From positions 1-64,000 of the forward strand of contig CACWNR010000006.1 in NCBI GenBank assembly GCA_902762355.1: a stretch of DNA of 64,000 nucleotides, in the 5' to 3' direction. Source of the DNA: an uncultured Bacteroidales bacterium (GTDB lineage Bacteria > Bacteroidota > Bacteroidia > Bacteroidales > Paludibacteraceae). Position 1 is the stretch's first letter; the number at the start of each line of letters is the position of its first letter. The position numbers and the translations under genes are program-made. Shown in pieces: positions 51,690 through 61,228 of this stretch. The notes beneath the pieces are model-generated. The model searched no databases, was not told the origin of the DNA, and saw only the letters and a program-made list of their open reading frames with translations.

Positions 51690-53216
51690 ATGAAAAGCGA
51701 ATTAATTGTGGACGTGCAGCCGCAAGAGATCGCTATAGCGTTGACAGAGGATGACCGCCTGCAGGAGGTGGCACGTGAGAAGCGTGACCAGGATAATTTC
51801 TCGGTAGGCAATATCTACTACGGTAGGGTCAAGAAAGTGATGCCGGCGCTCAATGCGGTTTTTGTGGACGTAGGTCACGAGAAAGAAGCTTTTCTGCATT
51901 ACTTGGATTTAGGTTCTCAATTTCGTACACTGCAGACGTATGTTACCAAGGCCGTTTCGGACAGAAGACGTACTCCGGTCATCACGAAGACCCCGCGTCA
52001 ACCCGAAGTGGGTAAAGAAGGACAGATAGCGGAGGTACTCAAAGTAGGCGATCCTATTCTGGTGCAGGTCTCCAAGGAGCCGATCAACACCAAAGGACCG
52101 CGTCTCACCGCCGAGATCTCTATTGCAGGACGTAATATCGTCCTCATGCCCTTCTCCGACGGCGTCATGGTAAGCCAGAAGATTAAACGCGAATCCGAAC
52201 GTCAACGCCTCAAACAACTGATGCTCTCCATCAAGCCTGCGGGCTTCGGAATCATCGTTCGCACCGTGGCGGAAGACAAGCGTGTAGCGGAATTAGACAA
52301 TGAGTTACGACTCCTCGTCGACCGTTGGGAGCAGACCGTCAAGTCGCTCCAGCAGAAAGAGCCGGTCAGCCTCGTGAGCGAAGAGATGGGACGTACCCTC
52401 GGTATCATCCGGGATGTACTCAGCCCGGATTTCACCACTATTCAGATCAACGACCAGGCTATCTACGACGACGTGCGCCATTACCTCGAGCTCATCGCTC
52501 CCGAGAGCGCCAAGATAGTCAAACTCTACAAAGGCGATCAGCCTATCTTTGACCATTTCGACATCACCCGTCAGATGAAGACGGGACTCGGCAGAACGGT
52601 CGGTTTCAAGCATGGGGGATACCTCATCATCGACAAGACCGAAGCACTGTTCTCCATTGATGTCAACTCCGGTAGTAAGAAAATCTTTGAGGACCAAGAG
52701 CAAAACGCGTTCCAGTTCAACATGCTGGCGGCCGATGAACTCGTTCACCAACTGCGCCTACGCGATATAGGTGGAATCATCATCGTCGATTTCATCGACA
52801 TGGATGACAAAGGGCATCAGCAGGAGTTGTACGACTACGTACGCAAACTCATGGAGCGTGACCGCGCCAAGCATAACGTGCTGCCGCTCAGTAAGTTCGG
52901 TCTGATGCAGATCACGCGGCAACGGGTGCGTCCCGCCGTAGAGGTGAAGGTCGAGGAAGTATGCCCCACATGCGGAGGAAAAGGTAAGATTCAACCTTCT
53001 ATCCTCTTCACCGACACTATCACCGAACAGATAGAGCACGAGTACGACCAACACGGACGAGGATTGCAGCTTCACCTACATCCTTATATTTACGCGTACG
53101 TTACGCGCGGATGGTGGAAGTCCCTCGCCAGCCAATGGAGGCGTAAGTATGGTATCAAAGTGATCGAAAATCAATCTCTGGGAATGTTAGAGACACGATT
53201 TGTTGCAGAAAAGTAA
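51690..53216 (+). CDS. rng: Ribonuclease G/E
   Basis: A 508-residue endoribonuclease acting in rRNA and mRNA processing. S1 domain at residues about 35-130 ('GNIYYGRVKKVMPALNAVFVDVG'), RNase H-like and DNase I-like catalytic parts with metal Asp residues in 'FSIDVNSGS' and 'IIIVDFIDMDD', and the zinc-link C-P-T-C-G-G-K-G. No E-type long C-terminal scaffold, hence RNase G length. ATG 51690 (MKSELIVDVQ) matches the family. Confidence 0.95.
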   Translation: MKSELIVDVQPQEIAIALTEDDRLQEVAREKRDQDNFSVGNIYYGRVKKVMPALNAVFVDVGHEKEAFLHYLDLGSQFRTLQTYVTKAVSDRRRTPVITKTPRQPEVGKEGQIAEVLKVGDPILVQVSKEPINTKGPRLTAEISIAGRNIVLMPFSDGVMVSQKIKRESERQRLKQLMLSIKPAGFGIIVRTVAEDKRVAELDNELRLLVDRWEQTVKSLQQKEPVSLVSEEMGRTLGIIRDVLSPDFTTIQINDQAIYDDVRHYLELIAPESAKIVKLYKGDQPIFDHFDITRQMKTGLGRTVGFKHGGYLIIDKTEALFSIDVNSGSKKIFEDQEQNAFQFNMLAADELVHQLRLRDIGGIIIVDFIDMDDKGHQQELYDYVRKLMERDRAKHNVLPLSKFGLMQITRQRVRPAVEVKVEEVCPTCGGKGKIQPSILFTDTITEQIEHEYDQHGRGLQLHLHPYIYAYVTRGWWKSLASQWRRKYGIKVIENQSLGMLETRFVAEK

Positions 53217-53221
53217 GAAGC

Positions 53222-53249
53222 AATAAAGCCGGCACGCGCCGGCTTTATT
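53222..53249. terminator. Bidirectional terminator between rng and the TSCPD gene
   Basis: Perfect 12-bp stem AATAAAGCCGGC / GCCGGCTTTATT with loop ACGC. The TSCPD-gene stop codon (53245-53247) is part of the stem. Confidence 0.9.
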
Positions 53250-53736
53250 CGTCTTCAGGGAGTATCTCCGCGCCCGGTATATACCTTTTTAATACGCGCG
53301 CGACACCGGTTGTCCAGCTGTTGATCGAGTCGTTGTCCATCTCCAGACCGCTGATCATATGCACCACCTGGTCGATCGGCATGCCGTAACGCAACACACC
53401 CGAGATCAAACGGGCGTAGTTCCAGAACTCGCGGTCGAACTTATAACTCAAGCCCTCGACCGTCGTCTTGAACCCGCGCGTGTTGACGAACTGGAAATCA
53501 TAGCGTTTGTTGCCATCCGGTTGAACGACCTTGAGAATCTTACCCTTCGTCACACTCTTGGGCAATGCGATACCCATCTCGTCGTCAGCCAGACCGGTGA
53601 AGATCTCATAGGGACGACCGTCCTTCAGTCCCACAAAAGCAATCCATTTGTCTTTCTGATTCTGAAAACGAACCACATCCGCTTCCAACTCTGCCGGACG
53701 TTTCAATAAGGTGTTTTCTTCTTGTATTTCCATCAT
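53245..53736 (-). CDS. Stand-alone TSCPD domain (class II ribonucleotide reductase C-terminal type)
   Basis: A 163-residue protein resembling the domain that follows the barrel in B12-dependent ribonucleotide reductases: 'GRPYEIFTGLADDEMGIALP', 'NYARLISGVLRYGMPIDQVV' and 'LEMDNDSINSWTTGVARVLK'. The reductase barrel itself is absent and the usual C-terminal redox Cys pair is not present. It could work in trans with a reductase elsewhere or be a regulator (inference). Overlaps the thioesterase gene by four bases. Confidence 0.78.
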   Translation of the reverse strand: MMEIQEENTLLKRPAELEADVVRFQNQKDKWIAFVGLKDGRPYEIFTGLADDEMGIALPKSVTKGKILKVVQPDGNKRYDFQFVNTRGFKTTVEGLSYKFDREFWNYARLISGVLRYGMPIDQVVHMISGLEMDNDSINSWTTGVARVLKRYIPGAEILPEDE

Positions 53737-54443
53737 AGTATCGTTATCTTGGCGGAACAGCTCGTTTCGCCGTTTTCATTCTTTTGTTGATATTGTACGC
53801 CGTCTTCGGTGACGAGATAATTCGTCATCAGCGTCTCGCCGAGCATGGCCTCTTTGCTGTAGTTGATATCGAGTCGCACGGTCTTACCGTAGTAGTTCGG
53901 CAGGTACGCGTCCGTCATCGCCTGCAGGTAGCGGCAACTGTTACAATGCCCGTTGTAGTCGATGTCCGAATAAACGATCTTATGCGGCGCACTGCCCGTG
54001 GGTTCCGGGATAGTGGTCATCCTTACACGCGGCATCTCAATCACTTCACCGTCCACGCAGCCTTCGAAGATCGGGTCGTCGAAACAGTTGACGATTTCCC
54101 GTTTCTCCAAGTCCAGCACTGCCCAAACAGACTTACATTGTCCGATCAGTTTATCGCCGCTATAAATGCGGAAATTACGGGTACTGAGCATATGGACGTT
54201 GTTCTCTATCCATGTCTCAAAACGCACCTTCTCACAATGCGTCGGCATCTCGTACATCTCCACGCTCAGCCGCGTCAAGATCCACGTCAGCCCTCTCGGA
54301 TGCAGCACTTGGATACCGAATCCCAACTCATCGGCCACCGTTCCGGCTACCTCTAAGAGGTAGTTCTCCAGGTTAAAGAGACGCAATCTCTTCTTCCCGT
54401 CCACCTCCTGATACTTTATTTCGTATTCGTAGTTATATTTCAT
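53733..54443 (-). CDS. Acyl-ACP thioesterase (FatA/FatB family), second copy
   Basis: A 236-residue double hot-dog enzyme: 'YEIKYQEVDGKKRLRLFNLENYLLEVAG', 'WILTRLSVEMYEMPTHCEKVRFETW' and 'VYSDIDYNGHCNSCRYLQAM' with catalytic Asn/His. Similarity to the protein at 7525-8319 is in motifs only; this one is shorter and belongs to the more typical Bacteroidota type. It lies between the S9 peptidase and the TSCPD gene on one strand. Confidence 0.9.
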   Translation of the reverse strand: MKYNYEYEIKYQEVDGKKRLRLFNLENYLLEVAGTVADELGFGIQVLHPRGLTWILTRLSVEMYEMPTHCEKVRFETWIENNVHMLSTRNFRIYSGDKLIGQCKSVWAVLDLEKREIVNCFDDPIFEGCVDGEVIEMPRVRMTTIPEPTGSAPHKIVYSDIDYNGHCNSCRYLQAMTDAYLPNYYGKTVRLDINYSKEAMLGETLMTNYLVTEDGVQYQQKNENGETSCSAKITIL

Positions 54444-54448
54444 GAGTA

Positions 54449-54476
54449 TTCAGTAATCAGTTTTCAGTTTTCAGCC
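54449..54476. repeat. Heptamer repeat (TTCAGTT) at the S9-peptidase/thioesterase junction
   Basis: TTCAGTA, ATCAGTT, TTCAGTT, TTCAGCC in 7-bp register. It encodes the last residues (L-K-T-E-N) and stop of the S9 peptidase. Same word family as 50012-50039. Confidence 0.8.
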
Positions 54477-56592
54477 ATCTGTCGAGCCATCCCCTGAATT
54501 CACGCTGCCACAAGATACCGTTCTGCGGCTTGAGCACCCAGTGGTTCTCATCGGGGAAGATAAGCAACTCCGCCGGCACACCCCGCATCTTCGCTGCATC
54601 AAACGCTGCCATGGCCTGATTAGCCAGGATGCGGTAGTCTTTCTCGCCGTGGATACACAGAATCGGCGTGTCCCACTTATCAACGAACTTATGCGGACTG
54701 TTCGCAAACGTGCGCTGGGCAATCTTATTGTCTTTGTCCCAATATGCACCGCCCATGTCCCAGTTTGCGAACCATTTCTCTTCGGTCTCCAGGTACTGCA
54801 TCTCGAGGTTAAAGATACCGTCGTGGGCGATGAAAGCCTTGAAACGTCCTTCGTGATGACCGGCAATCCAATACACACTGAACCCACCGAACGAAGCACC
54901 GACACAACCCAGATGATCTTTGTCTACATACGGTTCCTTGCACATCTCGTCGATGGCGGTGAAATAGTCTTTCATACATTGTCCGCCGTAATCACCGCTG
55001 ATCTCTTCGTTCCACTCCTTGCCGAAGCCCGGCAGGCCGCGACGGTTAGGTGCTACGATGATATAATCGCCGGCACTCATCATCATGAAGTTCCAGCGGA
55101 ATGACCAGAACTGGCTCACCGGACTCTGCGGACCACCCTCGCAATACAGAATGGTCGGGTACTTCTTATTCGGGTCAAAATGCGGCGGGTAGATAATCCA
55201 CGTCAGCATGTCCTTGCCGTCGGTTGTCTTCATCCAACGTTCTACCACCGTCGAGCGCTCGATCTGGTCGTAGATGTTATCGTTCTCGTGCGTCAGACGG
55301 GTCAATTCCACATACCCGTCGATCTTCGCCAAACCCGCCTCTATATCCAGCACATAGATCTCATTCGCCTCGCGCATTGAGTGCTTTAAGAGATACGCAT
55401 AATGATCGCATACGTCACCTAAGCTCACGTCGAACTGACCTTCGGTCATCTTCGCGCACCAACCTTCGAGGCCCATCGCCCAGAGATGGATTGTACCCTG
55501 AATAACCGCAGTACCGAGCAGCACGGAGTCGTTGTACCAGGCAAACTCATCCACGTTCGTGTCCAGATAATGGCTGACGAAATGCTTCTCACCGGTCTCG
55601 AGGTTCATCACCATCAGACGATTCTCATCGCTCTCGTAACCGTCTCGCTCCATGGACAACCATGCGATGTGTTTGCCGTCCGGCGAGTACGCAGGATTCG
55701 TGTCATACCCCTTGTTGTCACCGGTGATATTGCGCTCCTCCGTAACCTGTAACCCGTCACCCGTAACCTTTACCAGGTATATATCGCTGTTCGTGCTTAC
55801 GGCATAGTCCAGGCCGGTCTTCTTGCGGCAGGTATAGGCTATCTCCTCATTGTTCGGGTTCCATGCCAACTGCTCTACACCACCAAAAGGCTTCATCGGG
55901 CACTCATATGCCGTACCCTCGAGGATATTCACACCCTCGCTGACCTTGGCGGTCTTGATGCGCTCGCCTTCGCCATAATAGGTAATCTCCAGTTTGCATA
56001 CGAAAGGCTGCGGCGCGGTCTCTGTCCACTCGTCCCAATGTTTGTACATCAGGTCTTCGTGCATATGTCCCGTTGCCAACGGCAGGTCGGGGTATTTGTC
56101 CACGGTCTGCGGCACGGTCTTTACTTGCTTGATCAAAATAATTTTATCGCGCATCGGGGAGAGTAGGAAACCGTCGATATCATCCGCTCCTTCTACCTTG
56201 ATCTCCTCACCGTCACGCCGCAGATAGAGTTGTCCTGCCCGCATGTAGGCGAGCCAACCGCTGCAACCGAACCATGCCGGGTCATAACCCACGAACTCAT
56301 CATCCACGTGCATGTCTTCAAACGGATTGCAAACGCGTATCCACGTAGTGGAGCGGTTCTCTTCCACGCTGTAGTAACTAACGGTATAAGCGAGCCAACC
56401 CGTCTCGATATCCGAGGCCACACTACCGATACGTCCCATCGCCCAGAGACCTTCCGGCGTCAGACGTCCGCCCTCGATCGTGATCTCCGGCTTCGTGATA
56501 GGCGCTTTACCTTCATCGGCTTTCTGCTCCTTCGAGCAACTCATTCCCAGCAAAGTCATTGCTGCCATAATCCAAATCTGTATTTTTTTCAT
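54457..56592 (-). CDS. S9-family prolyl oligopeptidase-like lipoprotein
   Basis: A 711-residue lipoprotein (lipobox G-M-S-C, Cys19) with an N-terminal beta-propeller (WD40/PD40-type repeats such as 'DTNPAYSPDGKHIAWLSME') and C-terminal alpha/beta hydrolase. Nucleophile Ser in 'VGASFGGFSVYW', Asp in 'HGEKDYRI' region and His in 'FPDENHWVL'. Expected to trim peptides in the periplasm or on the surface. A GTAACCT repeat lies inside the propeller (55742-55775). Its own promoter is 22 bases upstream. Confidence 0.93.
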   Translation of the reverse strand: MKKIQIWIMAAMTLLGMSCSKEQKADEGKAPITKPEITIEGGRLTPEGLWAMGRIGSVASDIETGWLAYTVSYYSVEENRSTTWIRVCNPFEDMHVDDEFVGYDPAWFGCSGWLAYMRAGQLYLRRDGEEIKVEGADDIDGFLLSPMRDKIILIKQVKTVPQTVDKYPDLPLATGHMHEDLMYKHWDEWTETAPQPFVCKLEITYYGEGERIKTAKVSEGVNILEGTAYECPMKPFGGVEQLAWNPNNEEIAYTCRKKTGLDYAVSTNSDIYLVKVTGDGLQVTEERNITGDNKGYDTNPAYSPDGKHIAWLSMERDGYESDENRLMVMNLETGEKHFVSHYLDTNVDEFAWYNDSVLLGTAVIQGTIHLWAMGLEGWCAKMTEGQFDVSLGDVCDHYAYLLKHSMREANEIYVLDIEAGLAKIDGYVELTRLTHENDNIYDQIERSTVVERWMKTTDGKDMLTWIIYPPHFDPNKKYPTILYCEGGPQSPVSQFWSFRWNFMMMSAGDYIIVAPNRRGLPGFGKEWNEEISGDYGGQCMKDYFTAIDEMCKEPYVDKDHLGCVGASFGGFSVYWIAGHHEGRFKAFIAHDGIFNLEMQYLETEEKWFANWDMGGAYWDKDNKIAQRTFANSPHKFVDKWDTPILCIHGEKDYRILANQAMAAFDAAKMRGVPAELLIFPDENHWVLKPQNGILWQREFRGWLDRWLKTEN
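55742..55775. repeat. Heptamer repeat (GTAACCT) inside the S9 peptidase gene
   Basis: GTAACCT, GTAACCC, GTCACCC, GTAACCT, TTACCAG in 7-bp register; reads K-V-T-G-D-G-L-Q-V-T-E on the coding strand. Related to 35368-35392. Confidence 0.8.
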
Positions 56593-56613
56593 TGTTCAAA
56601 ACTTTTGCGACTG

Positions 56614-56644
56614 CAAAAGTACTGCTTTTTTTTGATATATGCAA
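56614..56644 (-). promoter_or_regulatory. Promoter of the S9 peptidase
   Basis: Minus strand: -33 TTTGCATATATC (from 56645), A-tract, -7 TACTTTTG (56621-56614). Confidence 0.8.
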
Positions 56645-56670
56645 ATATTGGGACAAAAAAAGCATCATCT

Positions 56671-56702
56671 CTTGCATATGTCAATTTTTTGTTGTACCTT
56701 TG
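56671..56702 (+). promoter_or_regulatory. Promoter of the lipase-like/acyl-CoA synthetase operon
   Basis: CTTGCATATGTC (56671-56682), T-tract, TACCTTTG (56695-56702), 20-base spacing. Confidence 0.8.
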
Positions 56703-56728
56703 CAGTTGCAAAAAATGTAAACAGAAAA

Positions 56729-58078
56729 ATGACCGCTGTGAGCAATACCGAGCAATGGGAACTCGCCAAGCAGAGTTTGGTAACCATCCTTTCTGAAAAG
56801 CACTACACGCCCAAGGCATTTGCAAAGGCCCTTGGATCGCCGTCGTTCATGTCGCTGCTGAAGCAGATTCAGCCTATCGCTGTGCCGTTCTTTAAAGCCC
56901 TTTTGGGCATCAAAGTGCGTCGTCATATGCTCTTCCGGCGCGACAAAGAGATACAGTCATATACTTTCTCTTACCGCAGTCAGACGGTGGACGGTCGCGC
57001 GGTCGTGCTGTCCGGGCGTGTCACGTTCCTTCATAATAAGAACGGTGCACCGCATCAAGTCAAGACCCTCTCGCTCCATACGCATCAGGCTTTCTTCGAC
57101 CCCGAGTGGACGCCCTCGCAGAACTTGATGTTCATGCCGCTCAAAGTGCTGTGGAACTCCGCTGTGATCGAACCCGATTTGCAGAAATGGGGTATCACCC
57201 ACGGCATCGAACCCGATGGTGGCGGTTCGGCGCTGCATATGGCCCGCCAACTGGCGGACTGCACCGTGGCGGCGCTGCAGATCATGCAGCAGCACGGCGT
57301 CACGCTGATGCCCGACGGATATACCACCAACTGGGGCAGTTCGCAGGGTGCGCTACCCACGCTCTATTTCGCTAAGTGGTACGATACCGAAGCACCGCAG
57401 TGGTTCCGGGAGGCACTCCGGCTGCGCGCAACCTTCTCCGCCGAAGGCGATGTGCCGCTGTATGAACTGACTACATACACCTACGGCAATCCGAATCTCG
57501 TCTACGAAGGACATATCCTGCTTACGGCGTATTTCAAAGCCTTCTCCAAGGAGCAAAAGGGTGGGTATGATGCCGCAGAGTTAGTGCCTCAATGGTTCAC
57601 CGAACCCCGCTACGAAGTGGACGGACGCAAGATCACTTTCCTGGACGCCCTCAGCCATTATTATCCGCAGTTCACGGAATCCGTCATCAAAGGGATGAAG
57701 TCGTATGCCGAAATGGTGGCGCCGGATATGCTCACGGCGGATGGAGAAGTCGATATCCGCTGCCCCAAAGTACAAGCATGGCTCGCCTGTCTTAAGAAGT
57801 ACAATAATCTGGACGACTGGACACCGGCGCACGAGGTCTATATAGCCCATAGTCCGGCAGACGACATGATGCCGTATGAAATGGTCTATAAACTCTATCG
57901 TACCCTCAGCGGCGAGGGGCAAAACCCCTTGGTGCATATGTATTCTGTGCCGGCTATGCGCATCCTGCCGCACGGGGGCTTGAATCCGCATTTTATCATT
58001 GCCTTTGTGGGGCAACTCCTGATGGCTTGTGTGGAGAACCCGGAAGACATGCGTAAATTTTATAAAATTGTCAAGTAA
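56729..58078 (+). CDS. Secretory-lipase-like alpha/beta hydrolase
   Basis: A 449-residue hydrolase without an obvious signal peptide. Nucleophile elbow 'NWGSSQGALPTLYFAKWY' (G-S-S-Q-G), acid Asp in 'YIAHSPADDMMPYEMV' and His in 'RILPHGGLNPHF'. This triad layout resembles the LIP/secretory lipase group. The N-terminal 60 residues are helical and unlike known lipases. It overlaps the acyl-CoA synthetase as TAATG, so release and activation of an acyl chain may be linked (inference). ATG 56729 is taken because the upstream frame overlaps the promoter. Confidence 0.78.
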   Translation: MTAVSNTEQWELAKQSLVTILSEKHYTPKAFAKALGSPSFMSLLKQIQPIAVPFFKALLGIKVRRHMLFRRDKEIQSYTFSYRSQTVDGRAVVLSGRVTFLHNKNGAPHQVKTLSLHTHQAFFDPEWTPSQNLMFMPLKVLWNSAVIEPDLQKWGITHGIEPDGGGSALHMARQLADCTVAALQIMQQHGVTLMPDGYTTNWGSSQGALPTLYFAKWYDTEAPQWFREALRLRATFSAEGDVPLYELTTYTYGNPNLVYEGHILLTAYFKAFSKEQKGGYDAAELVPQWFTEPRYEVDGRKITFLDALSHYYPQFTESVIKGMKSYAEMVAPDMLTADGEVDIRCPKVQAWLACLKKYNNLDDWTPAHEVYIAHSPADDMMPYEMVYKLYRTLSGEGQNPLVHMYSVPAMRILPHGGLNPHFIIAFVGQLLMACVENPEDMRKFYKIVK

Positions 58079-59754
58079 TGCAAGAAAATAAAGATATGAA
58101 TTGTACGCTCTGGCAGTTCTTGGAGCAGGGCATCCTTGCCGATAACAACCGCCACGATGCCATGGTGTATTTCGGTCGCCGTATCAGTCGTCAGACCCTG
58201 CTGGAGCAGGTGGAGCGCTGGGCGCGCGTCATCCGGGGTATGGGATTGAAAGAAGGAGATGAACTGCTGATCTTCGGTCCTTCGTTACCGGAGTTTGTCT
58301 ATATTATGCTCGCGGCGGACAGAACGGGTGTGACCGCCAACCTGCCTAACCTCATGGCCAAACCGGAGGCACTCGATGCGATGGTGGGCAAGAGCCGCGT
58401 CGCTTTTGTTTTCGACGGTTTGGAGGCCACGCTACGTCATGCGCTGCAGCGCGAGCAGTTCGAGCACGTAGTGCTCATCTCCGCGACGCGCTCCATGGGT
58501 TATCCGCTCAAACTCATAGCCGCACCCCTGAACGGCCTCAAGCACTTGGGCTTGCGTTGTCGGTCCAAATACATGACAGCCGACGCTGCGCTCCGGCGTT
58601 TCGGGCGCTATGAAGGTCAGCTGGACGCGCCGGCCGTGAAGGGCAGAACGGCGTTTGTCTTCTGTTCCTCCGGCACGTCCGGTCACGGCCAAGCGAACCA
58701 GATAGGCATGAGTGATGAGGCGATGGTGGCGATGTGCCGCAATGCCTTGGTCTTTAATGAGAAAGGAGAACCTTTCCGCGAAGGAACGACCTCCTATTGG
58801 CATCTGCCGCCCTTTGTCTGCACGGGTATGTTCGTCGAGGTGGTTGCACCACTGTACAAAGGTATGACCGTCTATATCGATCCGCGCGTGGAGGTGCAGC
58901 AGTTCATCAAAAACGTGCTTGCCTTCCGTCCTCAGATCGTGTTGACGCCTGGCGGCAACTGGATCCATTTCATTCAGCATATTGACCGGCTTATCGAACG
59001 CGGACAGCGTCCGGATCTGAGTTTCTTCCGCTTTCCCGTCATGGGCGGCGAAGGATGCACACCTCAAGCGCTGCGGCATATGAACGAGGTGCTGCAAGCA
59101 TGTGGCAGTCCCGTGGCACTCACCTCCGGTTACGGACTGAGCGAGACCTTCTCCGTCTGCACGGTGGATTATGAACCGACCGGGTTCGACAAAGACTACT
59201 CCCGTCCTGTAGTGAGCGTAGGATCTCCTTTCCCTGGCGTGACTATTGGCATTTTTGATGAGAACGGCAAACAACTGGGGCCCAACCAACGGGGCGAGAT
59301 ACGCGTCAAGACTGAATCCCTCACTATGGGCTATATCAATAATCCCGAACTGACCAAAGAGCGCCTGCAGGACGGTTGGTTGCATACCCATGACCTCGGC
59401 GAACTGGACAAGAAGGGCAAACTCTTTGTCTATGGTCGCATGGCACAGTATGTAGAAACCGAGCACGGAGAGAAAGTATACCTGTTCGACATCGCCAACA
59501 AGCTGCGCGAAGATCCGGCTGTCAAAGAAGCACTCGTCTGCCAATTGGCCACGGAGAGCAAACCGCTCGTGGCGAACATCGTCCTGGAAGATCATCTCTC
59601 TCAGACGGAGCAGGAAATACGTCGCCGGCTGGAAAGCATGATAGAATCCTACCTTCCCGCTGGACTCCACATCGCCGACTACCGCTTCGAGCACGGGCAT
59701 CTGCGCATCAACATCGTCGGCAAGATCGACAATCATTCTTATCGCAAACTTTAA
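58078..59754 (+). CDS. AMP-forming acyl-CoA synthetase/ligase
   Basis: A 558-residue ANL-superfamily enzyme. Phosphate loop 'FVFCSSGTSGHGQ', 'SGYGLSETFSVC' (A5-type motif), 'GWLHTHDLGELDKKGKLFVYGR' (A7-A8) and C-terminal Lys in 'IVGKIDNHSYRKL'. It activates a carboxylate, probably a fatty acid, as acyl-AMP. Start 58078 overlaps the hydrolase stop; an inner ATG at 58096 is also possible. No carrier-protein gene is adjacent. Confidence 0.88.
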   Translation: MQENKDMNCTLWQFLEQGILADNNRHDAMVYFGRRISRQTLLEQVERWARVIRGMGLKEGDELLIFGPSLPEFVYIMLAADRTGVTANLPNLMAKPEALDAMVGKSRVAFVFDGLEATLRHALQREQFEHVVLISATRSMGYPLKLIAAPLNGLKHLGLRCRSKYMTADAALRRFGRYEGQLDAPAVKGRTAFVFCSSGTSGHGQANQIGMSDEAMVAMCRNALVFNEKGEPFREGTTSYWHLPPFVCTGMFVEVVAPLYKGMTVYIDPRVEVQQFIKNVLAFRPQIVLTPGGNWIHFIQHIDRLIERGQRPDLSFFRFPVMGGEGCTPQALRHMNEVLQACGSPVALTSGYGLSETFSVCTVDYEPTGFDKDYSRPVVSVGSPFPGVTIGIFDENGKQLGPNQRGEIRVKTESLTMGYINNPELTKERLQDGWLHTHDLGELDKKGKLFVYGRMAQYVETEHGEKVYLFDIANKLREDPAVKEALVCQLATESKPLVANIVLEDHLSQTEQEIRRRLESMIESYLPAGLHIADYRFEHGHLRINIVGKIDNHSYRKL

Positions 59755-59770
59755 TAACAAAATATTCACC

Positions 59771-61210
59771 ATGAAAATACAATTCTTAGGCGCAACATGC
59801 GAGGTGACGGGTAGTAAGCACCTGATCACCACCGATTCCGGCCATACGATCCTTTTGGATTGTGGCATGTACCAAGGTAAAGGTATGGAGACCGACGCGG
59901 ACAACCGTGATCTGGGATTCGACCCGGCTACCTTGGACTGCGTTGTCCTTTCCCATGCCCATATCGATCACTCGGGACTCATCCCGTATATCGTCAAATT
60001 AGGCTTCAAGGGAGATATCTATTGTACCCCTGCGACGCGTGATCTGTGTGCACTCATGCTCGCCGATACGGCCTTCATTCAGGAGCAGGATGTACGCACC
60101 TACAACAAAAAGATCGACAAGCAGAATCCGCATAAGGAGAAGGGCAAGAAATACTTTGTGGAACCCCTCTATAACCAGCACGATGTCGATCGCGCGATGA
60201 AGCATTTCGTAACATATAGTTACGACCGTCGTTTCCGTCTCTTCGATGATGTGCTACTGACCTTCACCAACTCCGGTCACATGCTCGGCGGTGCCATCTG
60301 CTCGCTGGAGATTTATGAAGAGGAAGCCGGCAAGAAAGTATGGAAGCGTCTCACCTACACCGGTGATATAGGGCGTCTGCACTCGCATATTCTGCCGAGT
60401 CCGCAGCTGTTCCCGCAATGCGACTACCTCATCTGCGAATCCACCTACGGCGACCGCCTGCACGACGACCCCATGGTGACCGAAGAGCAGTTGCTCGGCA
60501 TCGTCGAGGATACTTGCGTGTACCGCAAAGGACAGTTGCTCATCCCCTCTTTCTCGGTGGGCAGAACCCAGGAGATCGTCTATGTGCTCAACCAACTCTA
60601 TAACGACGGCCGCTTGCCGCATATACCCGTTTATGTGGACTCGCCCATGAGTACGAACGCTACGCAGATCTTCCGCATGTACCCGGACGAACTGAGTGAC
60701 GAGGTGCAGGACACCATGCGTTTTGACCCTGATCCGTTTGGTTTTAATACCTTGCATTACATCACGGACATCCGCGAGTCGAAGGCGCTCAACCACAAGG
60801 ATGAACCCTGTATCATCATCTCCGCGAGCGGTATGTTGGAGGCCGGACGTATCAAGCACCACGTGGCGAATCATATCTCCGACCCGCGGTGTACGGTGCT
60901 CATCGTGGGCTACTGCGCACCAACCACCCTCGGAGCACGTATTCAGGAACCCGGATTGCAGTGGATTTCCATCTTCGGGCTCGACCGTAAGATCAAAGCG
61001 CAGATCACCAAACTCGAGGGCTTCTCGGGGCACGGAGACTACAAGGAGATGCTGGATTACATCACCCGCAGCTTGCTGCCCGAGCAGGTGAAAAAAGTGT
61101 TTGTGGTGCACGGCGAAGAAGAGGCGGCAACCACCTATAAGGGACACCTTGAGGACGCCGGATTTAAGCAGGTAGAGGTTCCGAAAAAAGGGCAAACGGT
61201 CGAATTATAG
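59771..61210 (+). CDS. MBL-fold/beta-CASP RNA-processing-type metallohydrolase
   Basis: A 479-residue protein with metallo-beta-lactamase core (H-A-H-I-D-H near residue 60, 'TNSGHMLGGAICSLEIYEEE', 'TYTGDIG'), a beta-CASP insertion ('YVDSPMSTNATQIF', 'ISASGMLEAGRIKHHV') and a C-terminal RMMBL domain ('GFSGHGDYKEML', 'FVVHGEEEAA'). Family members are RNA or DNA nucleases of the YsgF/CPSF-like type. Cytoplasmic. 16 bases after the synthetase stop. Confidence 0.93.
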   Translation: MKIQFLGATCEVTGSKHLITTDSGHTILLDCGMYQGKGMETDADNRDLGFDPATLDCVVLSHAHIDHSGLIPYIVKLGFKGDIYCTPATRDLCALMLADTAFIQEQDVRTYNKKIDKQNPHKEKGKKYFVEPLYNQHDVDRAMKHFVTYSYDRRFRLFDDVLLTFTNSGHMLGGAICSLEIYEEEAGKKVWKRLTYTGDIGRLHSHILPSPQLFPQCDYLICESTYGDRLHDDPMVTEEQLLGIVEDTCVYRKGQLLIPSFSVGRTQEIVYVLNQLYNDGRLPHIPVYVDSPMSTNATQIFRMYPDELSDEVQDTMRFDPDPFGFNTLHYITDIRESKALNHKDEPCIIISASGMLEAGRIKHHVANHISDPRCTVLIVGYCAPTTLGARIQEPGLQWISIFGLDRKIKAQITKLEGFSGHGDYKEMLDYITRSLLPEQVKKVFVVHGEEEAATTYKGHLEDAGFKQVEVPKKGQTVEL

Positions 61211-61228
61211 CACTTTTTTGCAAATTTA

